Shown here in pieces: positions 51,988 to 62,686 of a DNA stretch of 64,000 nt (positions are counted from its first letter, which is position 1; each line of letters begins with the position of its first letter). The notes beneath the pieces were generated by a model. That model had not been told where the DNA came from and did not search any database. It saw nothing but the letters and a program-made list of their open reading frames with translations. The position numbers and the translations under genes are program-made. Source of the stretch: an uncultured Dehalococcoidia bacterium (GTDB lineage: Bacteria > Chloroflexota > Dehalococcoidia > Dehalococcoidales > UBA1222); NCBI GenBank assembly GCA_903844845.1, contig CAIMVG010000019.1, forward strand, positions 1-64,000, read 5' to 3'.

Positions 51988-53001
51988 ATGAAGGCCTACG
52001 GCGAACCTGTTCCGGTAGACAGATTACCCAGGTTAAATGAATATGGCGCCGATGACCTTTTTGTATGCTGCGCCAGTTTTGAGGAAAGATGTATTTCCGG
52101 TACTCTCCGTTTGGGCCCGGGTTTCAGAGTGCGCTACAGTATCGTTTTTGTAATCGAGGAGCCTTTCTATACAAAAGAGGTTGACTCCAATCTCCAAAAA
52201 TTGCAATCCCAGCTGAGCCGGTACACCGCAGAAGGTGTCTATATTATCAGGTGCCAGCGGGACAATCCTGCCGAAGCGATAAGCCAGTTGAAGGCTGTCT
52301 GGTCCAAGTGCAAGCCTAAAGACACCGACGAGCCATTCATCACTCTTGATATCAGTGGGTTCACCAAGATATATCTGCTGCAACTCCTTTATTTTATTGT
52401 GGCTGAACAGAACCTCGGCATCCCTCGCATCATTCACACTACCCAGGCTTATACGCCTACAAAACTAACTCGCGGGGTCGAGCAGATAACCACGGTGGCC
52501 AATTTTTTTGGGACAGTTTCTTTCGAAAAACAAACTTTGCTTATTCTTCTTCTGGGGTTCGAACCCGAACGAAGCCTGAGCGTCTGGAAGCATTTCAATC
52601 CGTCGCGAACCATTGCACTGATCAGTAATCCCCCGAGGGACGGCCAGACAGACTATCTCGAATATGCCCAGAAAAACAATGCTTTCCTGCTGGCTCAGCC
52701 CGGCGTTGAACTCAGGGATGTACCGCCTGATGACCCTTACGGGGTAAGGAATACACTGGAAACGATATACCACGAGGTTAGGGACTCTTTTAACGTCGCC
52801 ATTGGGCCATTCGGCACAAAACCGCAAACGGTGGGGGTTTTCCTTTTCTGCCTTGAACATCCCAAGGTTCAGGTTGTCTATTCCTATCCGACTAGCTATA
52901 CGCGTTCGTATCTCCAGCGCCAGCCTGGGGTTACACTTTTATTGCCCATGTCGCCAGCGGTAGGGGTGGACATACGCAACCGTGAAGAAGAGGAAGAATA
53001 G
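51988..53001 (+). CDS. Unrecognised 337-aa protein with its own promoter and palindrome
   Basis: The start is ATG 51988 behind AAAGGGG, since the promoter (51908-51936) lies between the longest-frame ATG (51865) and this one. The protein is soluble and alpha/beta. Striking segments are DDLFVCCASFEERCISGT, ITLDISGFTKIYLLQLLYF, IAVGPFGTKPQTVGVFLF and an acidic tail (REEEEE). The alternating hydrophobic strands and Gly turns suggest two Rossmann-like halves. I do not recognise a named family or any catalytic motif. It stands alone, with the cytochrome gene divergent on the left and an HTH gene on the right. Confidence 0.7.
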   Translation: MKAYGEPVPVDRLPRLNEYGADDLFVCCASFEERCISGTLRLGPGFRVRYSIVFVIEEPFYTKEVDSNLQKLQSQLSRYTAEGVYIIRCQRDNPAEAISQLKAVWSKCKPKDTDEPFITLDISGFTKIYLLQLLYFIVAEQNLGIPRIIHTTQAYTPTKLTRGVEQITTVANFFGTVSFEKQTLLILLLGFEPERSLSVWKHFNPSRTIALISNPPRDGQTDYLEYAQKNNAFLLAQPGVELRDVPPDDPYGVRNTLETIYHEVRDSFNVAIGPFGTKPQTVGVFLFCLEHPKVQVVYSYPTSYTRSYLQRQPGVTLLLPMSPAVGVDIRNREEEEE

Positions 53002-53094
53002 CCCCGCGATAGGGGACTTCATTCGCTCTGGTTCGAGCTCAATTTGTTTTAGAAAACGGACACGGGACATTTTATTGCCCGCAATTAAAAACCC

Positions 53095-53131
53095 TTGACA
53101 ACTCCGGTTAGTTGACTATACACTTGTCAAC
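53095..53131 (+). promoter_or_regulatory. Promoter and inverted-repeat operator of the HTH gene
   Basis: TTGACA (53095-53100), a 16-bp spacer and TATACA (53117-53122). GTTGAC (53111-53116) and GTCAAC (53126-53131) form an inverted repeat around the -10, and TTGAC recurs in the -35. The layout suits autoregulation. The leader is only a few bases. Confidence 0.7.
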
Positions 53132-53134
53132 ACT

Positions 53135-53551
53135 ATGACAAATACAAGTTTCAACATTAATGAAGCCGCAAAAAAGCTTAATGTCTCAACCCGCACGATA
53201 CGGCGGTATATCAAAGCCGGCAAACTGAAGGCTGAACTAGTCAAAGGCAGTTTTGGGGAAGAATATCGCATCCTGGAATTGCCCCCGCAGCTCGACCCCA
53301 ACCTAACCTTGGACAATGAAAAACCCGTTGGCAAGACCTCCGGGAGCCCATCAAGCGAAAGCTTCGACATGATCCGTGAATTGCAAGAGAAAAACCTGGC
53401 TCTGGCCGCGCAGCTCGGCGCCGCCGCTGAGCGCATACGTAACCTTGAAGGCCAGGTGAAATTGCTCGCTCCGCCGAAAACCGTTAAACCGCCTGAAGAA
53501 TCGTTTTGGCATCGTGTCCAGGCGGTTTTTATCCCGCGTACGGAGAACTAA
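53135..53551 (+). CDS. Small MerR/excisionase-like HTH protein with coiled coil
   Basis: At 138 aa, the N-terminal winged helix (FNINEAAKKLNVSTRTIRRYIKAGKLKAELV, residues 5-40) has the excisionase/MerR-like layout. Then comes a Pro/Ser linker and a coiled coil (MIRELQEKNLALAAQLGAAAERIRNLEGQVKLL) for dimerisation. No ligand-binding domain is seen. It has an inverted-repeat operator and no ribosome site. Confidence 0.8.
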   Translation: MTNTSFNINEAAKKLNVSTRTIRRYIKAGKLKAELVKGSFGEEYRILELPPQLDPNLTLDNEKPVGKTSGSPSSESFDMIRELQEKNLALAAQLGAAAERIRNLEGQVKLLAPPKTVKPPEESFWHRVQAVFIPRTEN

Positions 53552-54013
53552 GCCTCGGGTAAAGCCTATCCATAGCCCCTGGACAGGAATGTTAAGGCTG
53601 GTATCGCCTGTAGAGTCGAACCATTTACAAAATATGGTCCGTTTTACCGGGAAATTCGACCCTTTAGCGCCCGAACCGCAAATCGCGGCACAATAGCAAT
53701 TTCTCAATCCAATGTTAAGAATACCGTGTCGTTTCGACCGCTTGCCGAAAAGATTACGGAGGAAATTTAAGCGCATTGGCGTGTGCGACTATTTTACCGG
53801 GCGAATGACATCGGGCTTTTTAGAAAACGAGGGATGCTCCACGGTCGAGGTGGGGCCGAGTGACGCAAAATATTCTGCGACACAGGTACCCCTCAGTCAG
53901 CAAGCATGTGTCTTCCCCAGGCGCGAGTCTTGACGCGATACATTTTGTGGATATTGAACTGGGTGGATACTCCGGACAGCGGCAAATAGTGCCCGGGCTT
54001 TATAGGTTGTTTA
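53552..54013. other. Gene-free stretch
   Basis: About 460 bp between the HTH gene and tRNA-Leu. Several short frames occur, but none has a ribosome site or a recognisable sequence. Confidence 0.6.
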
Positions 54014-54095
54014 TGCCGGGGGAGGGACTCGAACCCACAAGGATTGCTCCGGAGGATTTTAAGTCCTCTGCGTCTGCCAGTTCCGCCACCCCGGC
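54014..54095 (-). tRNA. tRNA-Leu (TAA)
   Basis: A class II tRNA. Acceptor GCCGGGG pairs with CCCCGGC, the anticodon loop is CTTAAAA (TAA), the long variable arm and the T-loop TTCGAGT are present, and CCA is not encoded. Confidence 0.95.
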
Positions 54096-54234
54096 CGGTG
54101 TTATTTTACTATTACATGGCTTTTGGTTCAACTATTGGTCAGATTGTGAACATGGCGGTAATCTAATGTCCGTCCCTGCTGGTTCCATAATGAAATCAGA
54201 GCGGGTCCTCAACCTGATCTAGAAGATATTCGGC

Positions 54235-54624
54235 ATGGCATTAGCGATAGGCGCCAGGGGTCTCGGAGTTGGCGCTGGGTCAGGTTTCCTCCTCTCGGTC
54301 CTCATGCGCGACCAATCCAGCGGTTGGGGTGACTTGGTGGGAGCTGTACTCGGGATGCTGATTTTTGCCCCCGCCGGCAAGATACTTGCACTCATCATTT
54401 TTAAAATTCGACATTACAGGGGTTCCTCCATGCTCGGGATCCCGGGGGTTATTGGCGAGTTCCTGGCCTTCAGCCTCTCTCATCTCTTGCTGGTACGGAT
54501 GGATTCGGTTGGGCTGATTTTTGATTTTCTGGCGCCGGCACCAGTACTCGGGGCTATGGGTTACCACTTAGGCAGAGGAAAAGGCCTGTTGAGACTCTGC
54601 AATGGCAAATGTTATGTCATATAA
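54235..54624 (+). CDS. Hypothetical membrane protein
   Basis: This 129-aa protein has three to four Gly-rich hydrophobic segments (IGARGLGVGAGSGFLLSVL; LVGAVLGMLIFAPAGKILAL). It has only a weak ribosome site (AGAAG). I do not recognise it. The Gly-zipper helices are the main sign that it is real. Confidence 0.5.
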   Translation: MALAIGARGLGVGAGSGFLLSVLMRDQSSGWGDLVGAVLGMLIFAPAGKILALIIFKIRHYRGSSMLGIPGVIGEFLAFSLSHLLLVRMDSVGLIFDFLAPAPVLGAMGYHLGRGKGLLRLCNGKCYVI

Positions 54625-54690
54625 CTATAAACGAACTCGGAATTTGTGACAGTCGGTTAATTCAACCGAGGGAATCGGAGAAAAGAAGAG

Positions 54691-54761
54691 AGGCGACGAG
54701 CGGATTCGAACCGCTGATGGGGGTTTTGCAGACCCCTGCCTTGCCGCTTGGCTACGTCGCC
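54691..54761 (-). tRNA. tRNA-Cys (GCA)
   Basis: Acceptor GGCGACG pairs with CGTCGCC, the discriminator is U as usual for Cys, the anticodon is GCA in TCTGCAAAA, and the T-loop is TTCGAAT. Confidence 0.95.
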
Positions 54762-54954
54762 GGATTAGTGTGCGGTAGCCAATAGCATATCGTGTGGAGG
54801 CGTAAAAGTCAACGTAAAGGGTTGAAATCCAGAGTAAGTTTGGCCGAATGTAATGGGTACCTTGGTAGAAGAGTGATGTGGGATCGAGGACGGATTAATA
54901 CCGGCGCATAACTGTTAGTTTTTGAAAGGTCCGGCTGCTTGAGGGATGAACTGG

Positions 54955-55026
<72 letters not shown>

Positions 55027-55042
55027 ATATCCTGCAATGTTC

Positions 55043-55131
55043 TGGTGCCGAGAGAGAGATTTGAACTCTCACGAACTTATAAAGTTCACTAGCCCCTCAA
55101 GCTAGCGTGTCTGCCATTCCACCATCTCGGC
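55043..55131 (-). tRNA. tRNA-Leu (GAG)
   Basis: A class II tRNA with acceptor GCCGAGA paired with TCTCGGC. The anticodon stem CTAGC/GCTAG encloses TTGAGGG, giving GAG. CCA is encoded. It lies 16 bp upstream of tRNA-Gly. Confidence 0.92.
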
Positions 55132-55134
55132 CGC

Positions 55135-55210
55135 TGGCAGGAGTGGAAGGACTCGAACCCTCGGCCAGCGGTTTTGGAGACCGCTGCTCTACCAACTGAG
55201 CTACACTCCT
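55135..55210 (-). tRNA. tRNA-Trp (CCA)
   Basis: Acceptor AGGAGTG pairs with CACTCCT, the discriminator is G, the anticodon is CCA in CTCCAAA, and CCA is encoded. It is first in the Trp-Leu-Gly-Cys series on the minus strand. TATCAT (55226-55221) may be its -10. Confidence 0.95.
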
Positions 55211-55523
55211 AAGCTCAATCATGATAGCACAAATTGTTAAATAACTTAACTGCCAAAATGACAGCAGGGAGTATTTTACTGGCTTTGCCCGTTTACTGTC
55301 AAGCTTGAAGGGACGAAATGATTCTCGTCCCGGAAACTTTTGAATAGAATACCTGCCCTGCTTGCGAGGAATGCGGTTCTCCCACCCGGAAGAACGGACT
55401 GGTCAAACCATGGCTAAGGGTGTTTGCACAGGACAAAGAAGGCGCCTTGGACAACTGACTAGCCAGGTGTTGACAGCATGTCATGGGGCAAATAGAATGA
55501 AACAAATAGAAAGGGGTAAAGAT

Positions 55524-56792
55524 TTGTATCAAAAAACGGTGTTGAAGAGCGGCCTGCGCATCATAAGTGAAACCATGCCTCATACACATTCTGCCTCTAT
55601 ATGTATTTTTGTGGGAGTGGGTTCACGTTATGAGACGAATGCACGCGCCGGGATTTCCCATTTTGTTGAGCATGTTCTGTTCCGGGGCACGGAAAAACGG
55701 CCTACATCCCGTGATATTTCAGAAGCCATAGAGGGAGTGGGAGGGATACTAAATGGCGGCACTGACCGCGAAAGTACCGTCTACTGGTGCAAGGTCGCAA
55801 GGCCTCACTTTGAAATGGCCCTCGACGTATTAAGCGACATGATGCTGAATTCAAAACTTGAACCCGACGACATCGAGAAGGAGCGTCAGGTAATCATCGA
55901 AGAAATCAACATGAGCTTTGACTCCCCTTCCTCTAAAGTGGGGCTGATAATTGAGAAACTATTATGGCCGGCAGACCCCCTCGGGCGCGATATCGCCGGC
56001 ACTAAAAAGTCCGTGTCCTCTATTTCCCGGGCGGACCTCGCTGAATATATCAAAAAGCAGTATAACCCTTCGACGACCGTTATTTCAGTTGCCGGCGGCA
56101 TCGAACATGCGGAAGTAGTGAAGGCTGTAAAAAACTGCTTCGGTGCCTGGACAGGGCCTGGACGCTGTCCACCCTTCAAGGCTTTCCGGGCGCATGAAGC
56201 CGAAAGGGTGGAAATAGAAAAGCGCGATATCGAGCAGACCCATATGTGTGTTGCTTTGCCCGGGTTGTCACTCTTCGATCCGCGTCGATTTACACTTGAC
56301 ATGATGAATGTCATTCTCGGAGAGGGTATGAGCTCCAGGCTCTTCAGCGAAGTCCGCGACAAGATGGGGTTGGCTTACAGCGTACAGAGTTATGTCGATC
56401 ACCTGAAGGACACAGGGTCTTTTGTGGTGTATGCAGGAGTGGACACCTCTAAAGCGCATAAAGCCCTGGAAGCAGTCATCAAGGAATTGACCCGCTTCAA
56501 GAAAGAGACTGTCTCCCCCGCAGAGTTGTTTAAAGCCAAGGAGATGTCCAAGGGCCAGCTTGCTCTGCGTCTGGAGGATAGCCGGCATGTCGCGGGTTGG
56601 CTGGGCGGGCAGGAAACTTTGTCAGGGAAGATACTGACGCTTGAGGATGTGAATGCTATAGTCGATGGTGTGACAGCCCTTGACATCAAGGCCTTGGCGA
56701 AAGAACTGATCGACCCGCTTAAGATGCGGTTGGCGATCGTAGGGCCCGAACAGAAAGCGGGGCCTTTGAAGAGACTGGTAGGCGCTGAATAA
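55524..56792 (+). CDS. M16-family zinc metallopeptidase
   Basis: This 423-aa protein is a processing-peptidase-like enzyme with the inverted zinc motif HFVEH (HxxEH), a downstream Glu (ESTVYW) and the C-terminal half typical of M16 (SSRLFSEVRDKMGLAYSV). The start is TTG 55524, because AAAGGGG is well spaced from it. The longer frame to 55362 starts with non-conserved sequence. It cleaves peptides or leader sequences in the cytosol. Confidence 0.92.
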   Translation: MYQKTVLKSGLRIISETMPHTHSASICIFVGVGSRYETNARAGISHFVEHVLFRGTEKRPTSRDISEAIEGVGGILNGGTDRESTVYWCKVARPHFEMALDVLSDMMLNSKLEPDDIEKERQVIIEEINMSFDSPSSKVGLIIEKLLWPADPLGRDIAGTKKSVSSISRADLAEYIKKQYNPSTTVISVAGGIEHAEVVKAVKNCFGAWTGPGRCPPFKAFRAHEAERVEIEKRDIEQTHMCVALPGLSLFDPRRFTLDMMNVILGEGMSSRLFSEVRDKMGLAYSVQSYVDHLKDTGSFVVYAGVDTSKAHKALEAVIKELTRFKKETVSPAELFKAKEMSKGQLALRLEDSRHVAGWLGGQETLSGKILTLEDVNAIVDGVTALDIKALAKELIDPLKMRLAIVGPEQKAGPLKRLVGAE

Positions 56793-56857
56793 ATATTATG
56801 TCAGCCAAAGTGCCCTTCAATTTCCTGAGATGACACCCACGGGTAACGGAAATTAAT

Positions 56858-56892
56858 AAAGGGCCCCCGCCATCGGTGGGGGCCCTTTAGAT
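56858..56892. terminator. Bidirectional terminator between the M16 peptidase and groEL
   Basis: AAAGGGCCCCCGCC pairs with GGTGGGGGCCCTTT around a 4-nt loop (ATCG region). It serves the convergent genes on both sides. Confidence 0.9.
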
Positions 56893-56921
56893 TGTCCAGG
56901 GGTTGTGTGGACAAATGTTCT

Positions 56922-58577
<1,656 letters not shown>

Positions 58578-58874
58578 TTACTTGGTTTTTTTTGCCAGGA
58601 TGTCGCTTTCGCGCAGGATCATAAGGTCTTCGCCTTCCATTTTAATCTCGGTGCCGCCGTACTTGGCGTAAAGTACGATGTCCCCTACTTTGACTTCCAT
58701 GGGTATGAATTCGCCTTTGTCGGAGCGCTTTCCTGCGCCTACGGCGAGTACTTCGCCTTCCTGGGGTTTCTCTTTCACGGTGTCGGGAAGAACGATTCCG
58801 CCGCGGGAAACTTCCTCTCTGGCCATGGGTTTAACCAGTACCCGTTCGCCTAATGGTTGAATCTTAGATGCCAT
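58578..58874 (-). CDS. groS: Co-chaperonin GroES
   Basis: This 98-aa protein forms the heptameric cap of GroEL. It contains the mobile loop ([22 protein letters not shown]) and the C-terminal [17 protein letters not shown] lies before the ATG. It is the first gene of the groES-groEL operon and sits under a CIRCE operator. Confidence 0.98.
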   Translation of the reverse strand: MASKIQPLGERVLVKPMAREEVSRGGIVLPDTVKEKPQEGEVLAVGAGKRSDKGEFIPMEVKVGDIVLYAKYGGTEIKMEGEDLMILRESDILAKKTK

Positions 58875-58923
58875 GCTTGATCCTCCTTATTTCTTTCCTT
58901 TTTTATCGATGTCTTTAAAAATG

Positions 58924-58950
58924 TTAGCAATCTCGGGGAGAGACTGCTAA
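58924..58950 (-). promoter_or_regulatory. CIRCE element (HrcA operator)
   Basis: TTAGCAATC-N9-GACTGCTAA matches the CIRCE consensus TTAGCACTC-N9-GAGTGCTAA with one mismatch in each arm. It lies between the -10 and the groES start. hrcA itself is not in the window. Confidence 0.92.
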
Positions 58951-58954
58951 CTCT

Positions 58955-58983
58955 ATGATAACCGAATCCCGGTATTATCGCAA
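58955..58983 (-). promoter_or_regulatory. groES-groEL promoter
   Basis: On the minus strand TTGCGA (58983-58978), a 17-bp spacer and TATCAT (58960-58955), just upstream of CIRCE. Confidence 0.7.
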
Positions 58984-59079
58984 CTCTTGTTTAAATTTAG
59001 AAAATCTGCCTAGGGGGAACTAGGGGCAAAGGCCTTTTAATATCAGGTCAAAATCTTTAAAAAGCTTACTCTAGCTCGT

Positions 59080-60057
59080 TCATAATAACTTCAGAGTAGG
59101 TATTACGTCCAGGTTCAGGCCGTCTTGGGCACCGGTGATCAATCTGAAATACCCGCATGCGGCAACCATCGCTGCATTATCTGTGCACAAGAGAGGTTCA
59201 GGGATCAGTACAGGCACCGGTGATTTCCGGACGAGTTGTTCTCGCAGGAGGCTGTTTGAGGCAACACCCCCGGAGACCAGTATCTGTTTTACGCCGCATT
59301 CTTCTGCAGCCGATATAGTCTTGGCGACCAGTATAGCGACGATCGCTTTTTGGAAGCTCGCGGCTGCGTCGCTCGGGTTGCTTATTTTGTTGTTCTCGAC
59401 CAGCCGGTAGAGGGCGGTTTTGATCCCGCTGAAGCTGAAATCCAGGGTACCTGGAAGCCAGGAGTAGGGCAGTTCAATGCAGGGGGTCCCGTTACGCGCC
59501 GCTTTGTCTATCGCTGGGCCGCCGGGGTAGCCCAATCCGAGGATTCGCGCAGCTTTGTCGAAAGCCTCCCCGGCCGCGTCATCGAGTGTTTTTCCAAGGA
59601 GGGTATAGGCCCCGTGGTCTTTCATCAAAACGAGGTCGGTATGTCCTCCGGATACTATTAGACATAACAATGGGAATTCGGGAATAGTTTTGCCAAGCCA
59701 GTTGGCATATATATGCGCCTCGAGATGGTTGATTCCGATCAATTTAATCCCCCGGGCAAGAGCCACGGCTTTGGCTGCGCTGACCCCCACAAGCAGCGAC
59801 CCGGCGAGTCCCGGGCCGTTGGTCACCGCTATAGCATCGATGTCATGCCATCCTGTCAATGCCTTGTCCATAGCTTGCCGGACTATGGGGATGATTGCCA
59901 GCAGGTGCTGCCGGGAAGCGACTTCCGGTACCACACCGCCGTACCTGGCATGAATGTCTATCTGGGAAGCTATCTCGTTGGAGAGGATTCGGACGCCGTC
60001 CTCGACAATCGAAGCCGATGTTTCGTCACATGAACTTTCTATACCCAGGATTCTCAT
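59080..60057 (-). CDS. tsaD: tRNA N6-adenosine threonylcarbamoyltransferase
   Basis: This 325-aa protein makes t6A37 in ANN-decoding tRNAs. The start [16 protein letters not shown], the metal motif [10 protein letters not shown] (HxxxH) and the ATP-binding LVSGG and ASNSLLR are present. A TATAAT (60071-60066) lies 8 bp before the ATG with no ribosome site, so the transcript is leaderless. Confidence 0.96.
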   Translation of the reverse strand: MRILGIESSCDETSASIVEDGVRILSNEIASQIDIHARYGGVVPEVASRQHLLAIIPIVRQAMDKALTGWHDIDAIAVTNGPGLAGSLLVGVSAAKAVALARGIKLIGINHLEAHIYANWLGKTIPEFPLLCLIVSGGHTDLVLMKDHGAYTLLGKTLDDAAGEAFDKAARILGLGYPGGPAIDKAARNGTPCIELPYSWLPGTLDFSFSGIKTALYRLVENNKISNPSDAAASFQKAIVAILVAKTISAAEECGVKQILVSGGVASNSLLREQLVRKSPVPVLIPEPLLCTDNAAMVAACGYFRLITGAQDGLNLDVIPTLKLL

Positions 60058-60065
60058 AATCTGGA

Positions 60066-60071
60066 ATTATA
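60066..60071 (-). promoter_or_regulatory. -10 hexamer of tsaD (leaderless)
   Basis: TATAAT on the minus strand ends 8 bp before the ATG; the predicted transcription start is at the start codon. Confidence 0.6.
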
Positions 60072-60176
60072 ACACACGGCTTCGGGCGCGGTTGTCACCG
60101 CTACAAGGTGGTCCGGCGTTTGACTGCGACTGGCTGTGATGATAGCATTGCCGCAGCACTGGACACGGAGGACTGT

Positions 60177-60383
60177 ATGTCATCGGGAGCCAGGGTACTT
60201 ACACTGATAATCGCTTTCGCATTCATTGCGATAGGCGTGGCTGTTTTGATAAACCGGATAGGGGTTTATATCGGATGGGAAAATGTGGGCAGCGGTTGGC
60301 CTGTCATCGCCGCAATAATTGTATTGATTTTTGTGATCGCTTTTATCGTTTATAAGACTGTCGGCCGCAAGATTACTCGTTGA
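60177..60383 (+). CDS. Small two-helix membrane protein (LiaI-like)
   Basis: The start is ATG 60177 behind CGGAGG, giving 68 aa. Two hydrophobic helices (VLTLIIAFAFIAIGVAVLI and WPVIAAIIVLIFVIAFIVY) are separated by a GWENVGSGWP turn typical of LiaI/LiaF-like membrane segments (DUF5668). The longer frame upstream is not used. The function is unknown. Confidence 0.65.
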   Translation: MSSGARVLTLIIAFAFIAIGVAVLINRIGVYIGWENVGSGWPVIAAIIVLIFVIAFIVYKTVGRKITR

Positions 60384-60532
60384 CATAACGATAACATATA
60401 TTTCAAACACGGGTTTTATTCTTTCGCTCTGACTCCCTCTTCAACAGCTTGTTGCATGGTTTTTGACACCCCCCGGGACCGATGTTATCATGGGAAATTG
60501 GTTGCCTGAGTTCTACTCGGGCGAGGTGGATT

Positions 60533-61822
60533 ATGAGCACCAATATCATTTACTTTTTGGTTTTTTTTGTGTTCGTTATCCTGTCCGCGTTTTTCGCAGC
60601 CGCTGAAACCGCTTTCATGTCGCTTGAAAAGTTCCGGCTTCAACGGATGCTGGAGACCAGGGTAAGAGGGGCAGAGCGCGTTTCCCGGATGATGGAGCGT
60701 CCCGAGAGATTTTTGTCCACCATCCTGCTGGGGAATAATCTGGTGACTACTGCAGCCGCAGCCATGGCTACTGCCCTGGCCCTGTCGATATGGGGCAAGG
60801 GAGAGGCTGTGTTGATCTCGACACTTGCTGTGACGGCAGTACTTCTCATCTTTGGTGAAGTCGTCCCCAAGACCTTCGGCAGCAGTTACCGCGAGAAAAT
60901 TACGCTCGCGTTCGTTCGGCCGATCGAGTTCATCGCCTGGTTATTCACGCCGGTTGCCTCGGTGCTCAGCCTGATCGCGATGTCTTTCACCCGGCTCATG
61001 GGCGGAAAACCTATGTATAAAGCCCTGGTCAGGCCGGAGGACATCGAGAGCATGATAACCGTAGGGCACAAAGAGGGTACCGTAGAAAAAAACGAAGCCG
61101 AGATGCTTCACAATGTTTTCGACTTCGGCGACCGCCCGGTGCGCGAAGTTCTGGTCCCCAGGCCTCAGGTTATCAGCGTGGCCAAGGGGACTTGCCTCTC
61201 TGATTTTTTACAGTTGTACTCCGAGTCGCCCAAATCACGCTATCCGGTGGTCGAAGAAAGTATGGACAATGTCATAGGGATACTGGCCGTCAAAGACGTA
61301 CTGATGTCCATGGCCAGGGGCGAAATCGCAAAGGAAGGACATATCGACGACCTGGTCCGCCTTGCCTATTTCGCACCCGAAACAAAACATATAAGCGATC
61401 TTTTTCATGAGATGAGGGATAAAAACTTCCATATGGGTATAATAGTGGATGAATACGGCGGCACCGCCGGGATCGTAAGCCTCAGCCGTTTGATGGAAGA
61501 GATATTCGGCCCGGTGGGAGACGAACTATCGGCGGCCGAAAAAGAGTTTGAATCTATTAATGAACATACTTTTCAGGTTGACGGCGGTATGCGTATCGAA
61601 GAGGCTAACACCGCGATAGGCCTCAACCTGCCCGAAGGCGAATACGAAACTGTGGCAGGTTTCATACTTAACCTTATGGGGCGTATTCCGAAACAGGGGC
61701 AGCAGGTCAAGTACCGCGACCTGAAAATCGTAGTTACAAAGATGAAAGGGCTTAAGATAGAAGAAGTCCTTATCACTAGAGAGAAGGCCCAGAAAGATGA
61801 ACCGACTAAGAATCCGATTTAA
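60533..61822 (+). CDS. CorC/HlyC-family protein with CNNM domain
   Basis: The start is ATG 60533 (GCGAGGTGG upstream), giving 429 aa. An N-terminal CNNM (DUF21) membrane domain (FFAAAETAFMSLEKFRLQRM) is followed by two CBS domains (VLVPRPQVISV; FHEMRDKNFHMGIIVDEYGGTAGIVSL) and a CorC_HlyC domain. It probably exports Mg2+ or another divalent cation. The longer frame to 60482 lacks support. It overlaps the next gene by 26 bp. Confidence 0.93.
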   Translation: MSTNIIYFLVFFVFVILSAFFAAAETAFMSLEKFRLQRMLETRVRGAERVSRMMERPERFLSTILLGNNLVTTAAAAMATALALSIWGKGEAVLISTLAVTAVLLIFGEVVPKTFGSSYREKITLAFVRPIEFIAWLFTPVASVLSLIAMSFTRLMGGKPMYKALVRPEDIESMITVGHKEGTVEKNEAEMLHNVFDFGDRPVREVLVPRPQVISVAKGTCLSDFLQLYSESPKSRYPVVEESMDNVIGILAVKDVLMSMARGEIAKEGHIDDLVRLAYFAPETKHISDLFHEMRDKNFHMGIIVDEYGGTAGIVSLSRLMEEIFGPVGDELSAAEKEFESINEHTFQVDGGMRIEEANTAIGLNLPEGEYETVAGFILNLMGRIPKQGQQVKYRDLKIVVTKMKGLKIEEVLITREKAQKDEPTKNPI

Positions 61823-62438
61823 GCGCGGGGAAGAGATAAAGTTTATCTCCCATCTTGACCTTATCCGCGTATGGCAGCGGGCCTTTCGCAGGGCAGGCGT
61901 GGTACTAGCTTATAGCGAGGGATTCAATCCCCACCCCCGGATATCTCTGGCTTCCCCCCTCGCCCTCGGCATCACTGCCGACGCCGAACTTATGGATGTC
62001 TACACTGTCCAATCTCTGTCTAACCATGCTTTCACGTCCATGGTTGCCCCTCAACTGCCGGCAGGCCTTTCGATTTCCCAGGTTTTTGCGATGCCCATTG
62101 AAGCGCCCACCCTTCAGGCCCAGATCCGCTTCGCCGAGTTTGAAGTGAGGGTACTGGCCAACGATCCGGAACTCCTGAAACAGAAGATGGCTTCCATGCT
62201 GGCATGCGAGACTTTCCCCTGGCAGCACCAGCGTGATACCGGTATCAAATCGTATGATCTTCGCAAGCTTGTCGATGACCTCCGGCTCGTTTCTTTTGAG
62301 GATGGCGTGGCCGTCCTCGGAATGAAACTGCGTTGTGACAGCGAAGGCGCCGGGCGCCCCGAGCAGGTTGTCAAAGCGCTTGGCCTTGACATCCCCCTGT
62401 CCATCAACCGGACGAAGCTCACCCTCTTAGCAGGGTAA
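61797..62438 (+). CDS. DUF2344/TIGR03936 protein
   Basis: At 213 aa, the start RLRIRFKRGEEIKFISHLDLIRVWQRAFRRAG and the AYSEGFNPHPRIS motif are typical of TIGR03936. In most genomes this domain is fused to, or next to, a radical-SAM protein of ribosome or tRNA modification. No such partner is next to it here. It starts inside the CorC gene and is translated with it. Confidence 0.88.
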   Translation: MNRLRIRFKRGEEIKFISHLDLIRVWQRAFRRAGVVLAYSEGFNPHPRISLASPLALGITADAELMDVYTVQSLSNHAFTSMVAPQLPAGLSISQVFAMPIEAPTLQAQIRFAEFEVRVLANDPELLKQKMASMLACETFPWQHQRDTGIKSYDLRKLVDDLRLVSFEDGVAVLGMKLRCDSEGAGRPEQVVKALGLDIPLSINRTKLTLLAG

Positions 62439-62672
62439 ACGTCCGGCGGTCAATGCTGTTGAGGTATCCGCCTGATATATCCCTAACGGTGTTCCCTGCC
62501 CCTTAGTTCGTTTTCCGGCCCCCCTGAACGGCTTTTGCTTTCCATACGGCACACAAAGTATGCGCGCCCCGGGTTTCGACCCTGGAGCCGCATATACGCC
62601 TAGGTCCATTTTTTACATGACAAAGATGGTTGAACCACAACAGCGGCCGGGGAGCGCCCGTATTATCCCTGC

Positions 62673-62678
62673 TATAAT
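62673..62678 (+). promoter_or_regulatory. Extended -10 of tilS (leaderless)
   Basis: TGC-TATAAT (the TGn extension plus a perfect hexamer) ends 8 bp before the ATG. No clear -35 is present. Transcription should begin at or next to the start codon. Confidence 0.65.
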
Positions 62679-62686
62679 AAGGCTGT

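Noticed and set aside
62439-62686. GC-rich hairpin-like stretch (CCCCGGGTTTCGACCC) before tilS
   Set aside because: It suggests a structured RNA, but I could not fold a tRNA or SRP RNA from it.
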